From NCBI GenBank assembly GCA_009692555.1, contig SHYY01000026.1, forward strand, positions 1 through 41,942: DNA of 41,942 nt, written 5' to 3'. The position numbers and the translations under genes are program-made. Positions 32,685 through 40,567 of this stretch are shown here, one piece after another; position 1 is the stretch's first letter, and each line of letters begins with the position of its first letter. Below the pieces are notes generated by a model. It was not told the origin of the DNA. It saw nothing but the letters and a program-made list of their open reading frames with translations, and made no database searches. Origin of the DNA: Myxococcales bacterium. Lineage in GTDB: Bacteria; Myxococcota_A; Polyangia; Palsa-1104; SHYY01.

Positions 32685-34390
32685 TGCCGCTTGACAAGAT
32701 GAAGAAATCTCGGCTTGTACCGTCGGTCCTGATGCTCGCGGTGACGTCTTTGGGCGTCCTCTCCTCGGGCTGCGGCGGCGCCGCTCCGACCTCGGTGGTG
32801 CTCTCGATCCGCTTCGCCGACGAGGTGCCCGAGACCACCATCGAGACCGCCCGCACGCTCACCATCACCGTCGGTGGGGCCGAGAGCTTCACCTACACGC
32901 TGCCGGCGGGCGATCACCTCCGCAATCACTCGAACAGCACGCTGCGCTACCGGCCCGGCGCCGGGTCGGGCAGCCTCACCTTCCACGTGGCGGCGCAAGA
33001 CGACGCCGACGCGGTGATCGCGACCGGCACCGCCACCGCGGCGATCGAGCCCGGAAGCTCGGTGAACGCGACGGTGCTCCTCCAGGCGCAAGGGGCTCCG
33101 GCCGACCTCGGCCCGCTCGCCGATGCGAACCAGGTCGATCTCGCGGTCGCCGACGGCGCGGCCGCCGACCTGGCGATGGATCTCAGGGGGGTGGACCTCG
33201 CCGGCACCGATCTCGCGGTGGCCGATCTCGCCGTACCCGACGGCGCGAACCCCGATCTCGCCACGCGGGATCTGGTCGCCACCGACGGGGCGAAAGATCT
33301 CGCGGCGCCCGACGGCGCGCTCCCCGGCGATCTGGCCGCGCCGGCCGCCGACCTCGCGGGAGCGGATCTGGCGAACCTGCCGGATCTGGCGATTGCACCG
33401 GATCTGCTCAATCCGCCGGACCTCACCATTCTCCCCGATCTGCTCGGCAAGTGCGCCTCCGACAACGAGTGTCCGAACGGGAAGTTCTGCCCCAAGATGG
33501 GCGGCTTCTGCACCCCCAAGCTCCCCGGCGGTGGCAACTGCGCCCTCGAGGGGGATCACGCCTGCGGCGCGGCCACCTGCAGCGGAGGAACCTGCGCCTA
33601 CTGCCCGGCCGGCACGGTCCATGTCCCGAACAGCGGCGCGGTGATGCTCGGCAGCGTGCTCGCGGACGACCCCCTCTCGCTGCCCGACGAGCTGCCGCAG
33701 CACGCCACCACCATCGCCGCCTACTGCATCGATCGCACCGAGGCCACCGTCGCGGACTACCGCGCCTGCGTCGCCGGCGGGGGCTGCACCGCGCCGGTCC
33801 TCAACAACCCCCAGAACAGCGATGCCAACTGCACCTACACCCAGAACGCGGGCGCCTATGAGAAGCGCCCCGTCACCTGCCTCGCCTGGAGCCAGGCCAA
33901 GGCGTTCTGCGAATGGAGCGGCAACGGCACCGTCCACGCCCTCGGCGCGCGTCGCCTGCCCACCGAGGCCGAGTGGGAGAAGCACGCCCGCGGCGCCGAC
34001 AAGCGGATCTTTCCGTGGGGCAACAACAGCCTGGATTGCAGCTACGCCAACTTCAAGCCGGGCGGCGTGGGCTGCGTGGGCGCCGATCCGCGCACCAAGG
34101 AGGTCTCGAGCACCTCGCCGAAGGGCGACTCGGCGATCGGCTCCACCGACGCTGCCGGCAATGTATGGGAGTGGGTCGCCGACTGGTACGCCGACGATTA
34201 TTACGCCAAGACTTGCCAGAATGGCTGCACCGATCCGAAGGGCCCGGCAAACGGCACCGACAAGGTCCTCCGCGGCGGCAGCTGGTTCGAATCGGCGCCG
34301 CGCAAGCTCCGCTGCGCCTACCGCGAGGTGGGCGATCCGTCGGCGAAGTACTTCGACGTCGGCATCCGCTGCGCCTCCACGCCGTTCTAG
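32684..34390 (+). CDS. FGE-sulfatase-like (SUMF1-fold) surface lipoprotein with Asp-Leu-Ala linker
   Basis: A 568-residue lipoprotein (lipobox LSSGC, Cys30). Residues 40-140 form a beta domain. Residues 145-255 are a low-complexity linker of DLA/DLAVPD-type units. A short Cys-rich unit follows (CASDNECPNGKFCPK). The C-terminal third is an FGE/SUMF1 fold: YCIDRTEATVADY, RLPTEAEWEKHARG, GNVWEWVADWY and LRGGSWFE. The two active-site cysteines of true formylglycine-generating enzymes are missing: the RGGSW region continues ESAPRKLRCAYR with only one Cys. So it is probably a binding or structural member and not a sulfatase activator. The ATG overlaps the TPR gene stop; ATG 32699 is an alternative. 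Confidence 0.83.
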   Translation: MPLDKMKKSRLVPSVLMLAVTSLGVLSSGCGGAAPTSVVLSIRFADEVPETTIETARTLTITVGGAESFTYTLPAGDHLRNHSNSTLRYRPGAGSGSLTFHVAAQDDADAVIATGTATAAIEPGSSVNATVLLQAQGAPADLGPLADANQVDLAVADGAAADLAMDLRGVDLAGTDLAVADLAVPDGANPDLATRDLVATDGAKDLAAPDGALPGDLAAPAADLAGADLANLPDLAIAPDLLNPPDLTILPDLLGKCASDNECPNGKFCPKMGGFCTPKLPGGGNCALEGDHACGAATCSGGTCAYCPAGTVHVPNSGAVMLGSVLADDPLSLPDELPQHATTIAAYCIDRTEATVADYRACVAGGGCTAPVLNNPQNSDANCTYTQNAGAYEKRPVTCLAWSQAKAFCEWSGNGTVHALGARRLPTEAEWEKHARGADKRIFPWGNNSLDCSYANFKPGGVGCVGADPRTKEVSSTSPKGDSAIGSTDAAGNVWEWVADWYADDYYAKTCQNGCTDPKGPANGTDKVLRGGSWFESAPRKLRCAYREVGDPSAKYFDVGIRCASTPF

Positions 34391-34405
34391 AAAGCTGGAA
34401 AGGGA

Positions 34406-37030
34406 TCAATCGTCGTCGGCAATCGCCGACGTGCAGCAAGCTCGGTGAGCAACGTCGTCGCTGCCCTCGCGCGGCGAGGCCTTCGCGCCCCACGGCGGCT
34501 CGGTGCCGCGCATCGCGTGCCAGAGGATGCGGCCGAGCGGCGCGGAGTCGGGCAGCGTGAAATCGATCTTGCTCGACTCCGCGGCGAACGGGGCGTCGGC
34601 GGTGTTGAGCTTCGCGGGCACCTTGCGCGGGATGTAGGTGTAGGGGGCGAGATCGGGCTTCGCTGCGAACAGATCGTACATCGCCGCGGCGTTGCCGTCG
34701 TAGAGGTTCATCGGCGGCACCCCGAGGAGGAGATTGATCGTCCGCCACAGCGCCGGATCGTCGGTGTGAACGCTCGAGACATGGCCCCGCTTGACCCACG
34801 GCGAGGCCACCAGGCAGAGCGAGCGGTGCCCCTCGACGTGATCGCCGCCGTCCTGCGGGTCGTCCTCGATCACGAAGACGATCGACGACGCCCAGTATTT
34901 CGAATGCGAGAGCGCGTCGAGGAACTTCCCGGTCGCCTCGTCGTTGTCGGCGACCATTGATTCCGGGGTCGGCTTCCCGGGCGTGGTCCCGACGGTGTGA
35001 TCGTTCGGCAGGCCGATGTAGGAGAAGGGCTCGAGGACGAAGTTCGGGTCATTGAGCTGATCGAGGACGTACTGGATCTTGATCATGTCCGGCGTGCCGG
35101 TATCGAAGAAGACGCCTGGATACGAGACATCGTAGAGGTGCAGCGCGCCGGCCGTGTTCACGATCTCGCCATAATTGTGATAGGCGACGCCGAAGCGATC
35201 GAAGTGGGTCCAGATCGTGTCGCTCCCCGGCTGCGGGAGGTGCTCGTAGGTGCCCGAGGCGAAGGCCCCCACCGGCCGGTAGGCGCGCCCCCACGTCGAG
35301 GACCACGCCTTCTCGGTGTAATCGTTCGAGAAGGCCGCGGTGGTCCATTCATGCCCCTGCAGCGACTGCTCGGCATTGGCGTAGAAATTATCGAGATTGG
35401 AGAAGGCCTTCGCGATGGCATGGGCATTGGGCGTGATATCGCCTTTTGCAGTATGGCTGCCGAAGATCGCCAGCTTGGGGTCCCCGTTGGTGCCCTCGAG
35501 ATCGCCCAGCACCGCGTCGTAGGTCTTGTTCTCGCGCACGATCAGAAAAACGTACTTGATCGGCGTGGGCGACTTCTCGTCGGCGGGCAGCGGGAAGCGC
35601 TTCTCGCCGCTCGCGGGGCAGGTCAGCTCGGCCTGGTAGTGCCGCGGCCGCTCGAGGTTGTCGCGCACCGTCTTCTCGCCGGCGATCAGCTCCAGCTCCG
35701 TCGGGCGGGCCACCACCTGCAGCGTGCCCTGCATGAAGTCGTTCTTGCCCTTCTCGTGATCGGTCGGCCCGAGGCCGAGCCCCTTGGCCGAGGCGATCAC
35801 CAGTCCCCCATCGGCCTGCACCGCCACCGCCGTCGGATACCACGCGGTCGGGATGCGCCCCTTGCTCTCGAGCGTCGTGAGATCGAGCACCTGCACCGCG
35901 TTCTCGTTGGCGTTGGCGATGTAGAGCCGGCCTGCCTTCTCGTCGACCGCGATGTGGTTTGGCGAGCTGCCGAGGAGCGCCCCGAGCGAGGCGGGCGCGC
36001 TCTTGACCGTCTTCGCGGCCACGTCGATCACCGAGATGGTATCGGCGTCAGCGTTGGCGACGAACAGCCGGCTGCCGACCAGGAGCTCGCCCTCGGCGCC
36101 CTTGCCGGTCATCACCAGCGCGGGCGCGGCGAGCGGCGCCTTCGGGTTCGCCACGTCGACCACCGCCACCCCGTCGACGTACCGGTTCTGCCCGACCTTC
36201 TGCCCGCCCCACATCGAGACGAACGCGGTGTGCGATGCCTCGTCCACCGCGACGTCGTAGGGGCCGATCCCGGGCAGCGGCGCGCGCCCGATCTCCTGGC
36301 CAAATCCCGGGCTTCCGACCGCGGGAGCGAGATCGATGATCGCCAGCGAGCCATCGGTTTGCGTCGCCACGTAGAGGAGCTTCTCGTCGCTGGAGAGGGT
36401 GATGCCCGCAGGCAACCGCTGCTTCGGAGCGCCGCCGTCGTGCACCGAGAAAAAGAGTTTGATCCGCGCCGGGTCATTGCGGACCAGCTTCGGCGGCGAG
36501 CCGGCGAGATCGAAGACGTCAATCGGGTTGTAGTGTTGCGCGGTCGGCACCGAATCGGCCACCGGGTCGTGGCCACCGTTGGAGACATAGAGCCGCTTGC
36601 CGTCCTTCGTGAGGGCCATCCCGAAGAAGAGCGCCGGCGCGTGGGGGCTGCCCGAGGTGCGCGGATAGTCGTGCTGGGCGACGATCGCCTGGTGCGGATC
36701 GGTGGCCTTGAGATCGATGATTCGCAGCGCCTCGTCGCCGTAGCCCCCGTCGGTGACCACCACGTAGCGACCGCCGTCCTGCGGCAGCACGCGCACCGCC
36801 AGCGGAAAGCCACCCACGTCGAGCAGTCTTCCGGACGGGGAGATGCGTCGCCCGCCCGGGAGGATCACCGAACCGTCCTCCTGGTGTCCCGCCGTCTTCT
36901 TGGCCTCCACCCCGGGCTCGGCGACGGTGCAGTTGGACTCGAAGGCGGGCGTGCCCGGGGGTGCGTCGTCGCTGCAGGCCGCGCTGCCGAGGCTGAAAAG
37001 GGCGAGAACGAGGAGCGGTGGGTGGCGCAT
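34406..37030 (-). CDS. Lipoprotein with YncE-like beta-propeller and phosphoesterase domains
   Basis: An 874-residue lipoprotein (lipobox GSAAC, Cys19). Residues 60-430 form a YncE/YVTN-type propeller with repeated blades (GLTLSSDEKLLYVATQ-like, RLYIANANENAVQVLDL, WYPTAVAVQADG). Residues 470-770 form an alkaline-phosphatase-superfamily phosphoesterase: FLIVRENKTYDAVLGDLEG at the metal/nucleophile region, GHEWTTAAFSNDYTEK, and VIEDDPQDGGDHVEGHRS. This two-domain build is a recognised family of outer-surface phosphatases or phospholipase C-like enzymes. It likely releases phosphate from extracellular esters. It is convergent with the FGE-like gene (16 bases between) and divergent from the Cys-rich lipoprotein at 37.2 kb. 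Confidence 0.87.
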   Translation of the reverse strand: MRHPPLLVLALFSLGSAACSDDAPPGTPAFESNCTVAEPGVEAKKTAGHQEDGSVILPGGRRISPSGRLLDVGGFPLAVRVLPQDGGRYVVVTDGGYGDEALRIIDLKATDPHQAIVAQHDYPRTSGSPHAPALFFGMALTKDGKRLYVSNGGHDPVADSVPTAQHYNPIDVFDLAGSPPKLVRNDPARIKLFFSVHDGGAPKQRLPAGITLSSDEKLLYVATQTDGSLAIIDLAPAVGSPGFGQEIGRAPLPGIGPYDVAVDEASHTAFVSMWGGQKVGQNRYVDGVAVVDVANPKAPLAAPALVMTGKGAEGELLVGSRLFVANADADTISVIDVAAKTVKSAPASLGALLGSSPNHIAVDEKAGRLYIANANENAVQVLDLTTLESKGRIPTAWYPTAVAVQADGGLVIASAKGLGLGPTDHEKGKNDFMQGTLQVVARPTELELIAGEKTVRDNLERPRHYQAELTCPASGEKRFPLPADEKSPTPIKYVFLIVRENKTYDAVLGDLEGTNGDPKLAIFGSHTAKGDITPNAHAIAKAFSNLDNFYANAEQSLQGHEWTTAAFSNDYTEKAWSSTWGRAYRPVGAFASGTYEHLPQPGSDTIWTHFDRFGVAYHNYGEIVNTAGALHLYDVSYPGVFFDTGTPDMIKIQYVLDQLNDPNFVLEPFSYIGLPNDHTVGTTPGKPTPESMVADNDEATGKFLDALSHSKYWASSIVFVIEDDPQDGGDHVEGHRSLCLVASPWVKRGHVSSVHTDDPALWRTINLLLGVPPMNLYDGNAAAMYDLFAAKPDLAPYTYIPRKVPAKLNTADAPFAAESSKIDFTLPDSAPLGRILWHAMRGTEPPWGAKASPREGSDDVAHRACCTSAIADDD

Positions 37031-37210
37031 CGGAACCCCGCGGCGTGGGGCTCCAACCTACCCGCGAACGGCGCACCGGTCCAGCCACCCCCCATCAACG
37101 CCCATCAACGCTGCCACGGCGAACGGGCAAGAAGAACCGCCCACGCCGGTCGTATTGTCCTGTCGACCGCCTGCCTTCAACGTCATAACCCCTTGAAACG
37201 AGTGAACTTC

Positions 37211-38745
37211 ATGCGTACATGGCCCCTCTTCGCGCTGCTCCTCTGCGCCTGCGGCAGCGGCGGCGGCGGCGGCTACCGCTACTTCACCGACGGCGGCGAC
37301 AGCGACGGCGGCGGCGGCGACTTCTCCTTCCCGCCGGGCTCCGACCTCGCCGGCCTTCCCCACGACATGGCGGTGGCCGCCTCGTGCGGAAACGGGATGA
37401 AGGACGGCACCGAGACCGACACCGACTGCGGCGGCGCCTGCAACCCCTGCCCGGTTGGCAAGGCATGCGGCGGCCCGAAGGACTGCCAGAGCGCGCTCTG
37501 CGTCAACCAGACCTGCGCCGCCGCAAGCTGCGAAGACGGCGCGAAGAACCAGACGAGACCGACACCGACTGCGGCGGCGTGAAGTGCCCGAAGTGCGGAC
37601 TCGGGCAGGCCTGCACCGGCCCCGGCGACTGCCAGTCCGGCAACTGCATGGCCGGCACCTGCCAGATGCTCCCGTGCCAGAATGGAAAGAAGGACGGCAA
37701 CGAGACCGACACCGACTGCGGCGGCGGCTCGTGCGGGAAGTGCGGCTTCGGCAAGTCGTGCCTCGGCAACGCCGATTGCGACACCGGCCTGTGCACCAAC
37801 AAGTTCTGCGCCAGCCCGGCGAGTTGCAATGACGGGGTCAAGAACGGCAAGGAGACCGACACCGACTGCGGCGGCGGCTGTCCGCTGTGCAGCGACGGCT
37901 CCGACTGCCTGGTGAACGGCGACTGCTCCTCGGCCAATTGCTCCGGCGGGATCTGCCAGGCGGCGCCGAACTGCTTTGACGGGATGCTCAACGGCACCGA
38001 GACCGACGTCGATTGCGGCGGCCTGAAGTGCGGGGCGTGCGAGAACGGCTTCTCGTGCAAGGGCAACAGCGACTGCAAGAGCCTCGGCTGCTCGCTCGGC
38101 ATCTGCTGCGGCAGCGGCACCGCCAACTGCGACAACAACCCGAACAACGGCTGCGAGGCCGACCTCAAGAACGACAAGAGCAACTGCAACGCCTGCGGGA
38201 AGCTCTGCGCCAACGGCCAGACCTGCAACAACGGCGTGTGCGGCGTGGCCCAGATGTACTCCTTCACCGGCGTCAAGCAGAGCCTGGCGATCGCCAACCT
38301 CACCGGCTGGACCCAGTGCCACGTCAACACCTACGCGGCCAACGCCAGCGTCGCCACGATCCTCCAGAAGTGCGGCGGGAACTACCTCCTCCTCGGCTGC
38401 CGCCAGGCGGGCTCGGCCACTCTCACCCTCGCGGCGATGGCTCCGCGGGCCGACGTCATCTTCGACACCGGGGCGAACAACACCACCGCCACCCACCTCG
38501 CCAACGGCGTCGCCTGGTACTTCAGCTCCAGCCACTCGTGGGGCTTCGCGCCGAGCGGCGACAAGGTGAACCTCAACAGCTGCGACAACTACGGCGTCGG
38601 CAACGTCGTCGATCCGAACGGCCACGGCCCGCTCCGGATGTGCTGGCACACCGCCGGCGGCAGCCTCAACAGCGGCTACCGCTGCGGCGCCACCGACCTG
38701 AACGGGAGCAACATCTGGGAGCGCCTGGTCTACACCGCGAACTGA
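37211..38745 (+). pseudogene. Cys-rich repeat surface lipoprotein, frameshifted (paralogue 1)
   Basis: The signal peptide has lipobox LLCAC (Cys14), followed by a Gly-rich stretch YRYFTDGG. Then come repeats of the form C.NG.KDG.ETDTDCGG.C.PC..GK.C....DC.S..C. After CEDGAKNQ the frame breaks at about 37552: CAGACGAGACC lacks one G compared with CAGGACGAGACC in the paralogue at 39.3 kb. As read, the product ends at 37582 after 124 residues. The other frame continues with four more repeats and a C-terminal domain (MYSFTGVKQSLAIANLTGWTQCH ... CWHTAGGSLNSGYRCG) to 38745. A sequence error cannot be excluded. Confidence 0.8.
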
Positions 38746-38762
38746 TCGCTCCGGATCGCCCG

Positions 38763-38792
38763 TTGAACGATCGCCGCCGCCTCTGCTAAGAT
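38763..38792 (+). promoter_or_regulatory. Sigma-70-like promoter of the second Cys-rich lipoprotein gene
   Basis: TTGAAC (38763-38768), 18-bp spacer, TAAGAT (38787-38792). A T7 tract and a TGAGG Shine-Dalgarno follow before ATG 38815. Confidence 0.55.
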
Positions 38793-38814
38793 CGATTTTT
38801 TTCTTGAGGCACTC

Positions 38815-40485
38815 ATGCGTCGCTTGAATCCCCTCGTCATCGTGCTCTTCCTGGCCGCCTGCGGTGGCGGTTCGTCGTATCGCATGTGGTAGGACGGGGG
38901 CGAGGGCGGGGACGGCGGCAGCGACGGTGGCGGCCCGAAACCGATCGACCTGGCGGGGCTCGATCTCACCGGTCTGGACCTCGCAGGCACCGACCTCGCC
39001 GCCCCGGGCGACCTGGCGGTGCCGCAAGGCGATCTGGCGGGCGCGGACCTCTCCGGGATCGATCTGGCGGTCCCTCCTCCGCCGCCCGATCTGGCCACGC
39101 CGCCGGCGCCCGACCTCACCCTGGCCGCCTCCTGCAACGACCTCAAGCAAAACGGCGACGAGACGGACTTCGACTGCGGCGGCTCCTGCAAGCCGTGCGG
39201 CGGCGGCAAGATGTGCGTGAAGGGCAAGGACTGCGCGAGCGCCCTGTGCATCAACAACCTCTGCGCCGCGCCGACCTGTATCGACGGACTCAAGAATCAG
39301 GACGAGACCGATATCGACTGCGGCGGCCTGGCCTGCGGCAAATGCGCGATCGGGAAGGGCTGCGCCAGCGCCGCCGACTGCCTCTCCAATGCCTGCACCA
39401 ACAATCTCTGCCAGCTCCCGCTTTGCCAGAACGGCAAGAAGGACGGCAACGAGACCAGCATCGACTGCGGCGGCGGGACCTGCCCGCAGTGCGGCATTGG
39501 CCAGTTCTGCCTGCAGGCGAACGATTGCGTGTCGGCCAATTGCGTCAACAACGTGTGCGCCAACCCTCCGACCTGCAACGATTTTTTGAAGAACGGAAAA
39601 GAGACCGACGTCGACTGCGGCGGCGGAACCTGCCTGAAGTGCGGCGACAACAAGATGTGCGTCGGCGCCGCCGATTGCCTCTCGGGAATGTGCACGAACG
39701 GCTCGTGCAAGGCCGGCCCGAACTGCAATGACGGGGTCAAGAATGCCCTCGAGACCGACACCGACTGCGGCGGCGGCACCTGCAACAAGTGCAACAATGG
39801 TCAGATGTGCCTGGTGAATGCCGATTGCGCGTCGACCAGCTGCGTCAACAAGCTCTGCGTGATGGGCGCTGGAAATTGCTTCGACAATCTCCAGAACGGC
39901 ACCGAGACCGACGTCGACTGCGGCGGCCTGCAGTGCGGGCTGTGCCTGGACGGCCAGAAGTGCAAGCTCGCCAGCGATTGCCAGAGGAACGCCTGCACCA
40001 ACCTCGTGTGTGGCGCCAACGCGGCGTACACCTTCAGCGGCGTGAAATCGAACCTCCCGATCGCCAATCTCACCGGCTGGACCGAGTGCCACCTCGATCT
40101 CTACTCTGGCACGGGCGTCACAGCCATCCCGATCATTCTCCAGAAGTGCAGCAAGGCCAACTTGACGATGGCGTGCCGCCAGACCGGGTCGAACACGCTC
40201 CTCCTCGCCGCCATGGCGCCGCGCGACCACGTCAGCTTCCTCACCGTTGGAAACACCCCCCACCTCGCCAACGGGGTCAACTGGTACCGTGCGGCCTCGT
40301 GGGGATTCGCGGCCCAGGGCAGCGCCATCCTCCTCACTCCCTGCGACACCAACCCCGGCGCGGACCGCCTCTGCTGGCACGCCACCGGCCAGAACGGGAC
40401 CCTCAGCGGCGGCTACCGTTGCGGCAGCATCACCGCCCTGAACGCCTCCAACGCCTACCAGCGGGTCGTCTACCACGCCAACTGA
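38815..40485 (+). pseudogene. Cys-rich repeat surface lipoprotein with an early in-frame amber codon (paralogue 2)
   Basis: From ATG 38815 the frame reads MRRLNPLVIVLFLAACGGGSSYRMW, with lipobox LAAC (Cys16), and then TAG at 38890-38892. It continues in the same frame for over 500 codons. Next is a DGGEGGDGG stretch, an Asp-Leu-Ala linker (IDLAGLDLTGLDLAGTDLA), about six Cys-rich repeats (C.NG.ETD.DCGG..C..C..G..C....DC), and a C-terminal domain shared with paralogue 1 (AYTFSGVKSNLPIANLTGWTECH ... GGYRCGSITAL). The aligned position in paralogue 1 is YRYFTDGG, so the amber codon lies between well-conserved parts. A restart at GTG 39019 would lose the export signal. A promoter and Shine-Dalgarno are intact. 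Confidence 0.8.
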
Positions 40486-40524
40486 GATCCGCGCGGCTTG
40501 AAATTCGTCCCCGCGGCCCGTCGC

Positions 40525-40555
40525 TGGGGGCTTGCCCCCAGGATCGATTTGGGGG
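40525..40555 (+). promoter_or_regulatory. Three-arm G/C element able to mask the Shine-Dalgarno of the radical SAM gene
   Basis: TGGGGG-CTTG-CCCCCA (40525-40540) forms a perfect hairpin; ten bases later GGGGG (40551-40555) can pair with the same C-run instead. That second G-run, GGGGGAG, is the only candidate ribosome site before ATG 40568. A similar arrangement in the opposite orientation is at 31850-31883. Confidence 0.45.
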
Positions 40556-40567
40556 AGTGTGGGCACC

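Noticed and set aside
38890-38892. Amber recoding (for example pyrrolysine) as a general explanation for the two in-frame TAG codons
   Set aside because: TAG ends several normal genes here (radA, queD, speA, the metalloprotease), and no recoding element or pyl gene is visible. Local nonsense mutation or sequence error is simpler.
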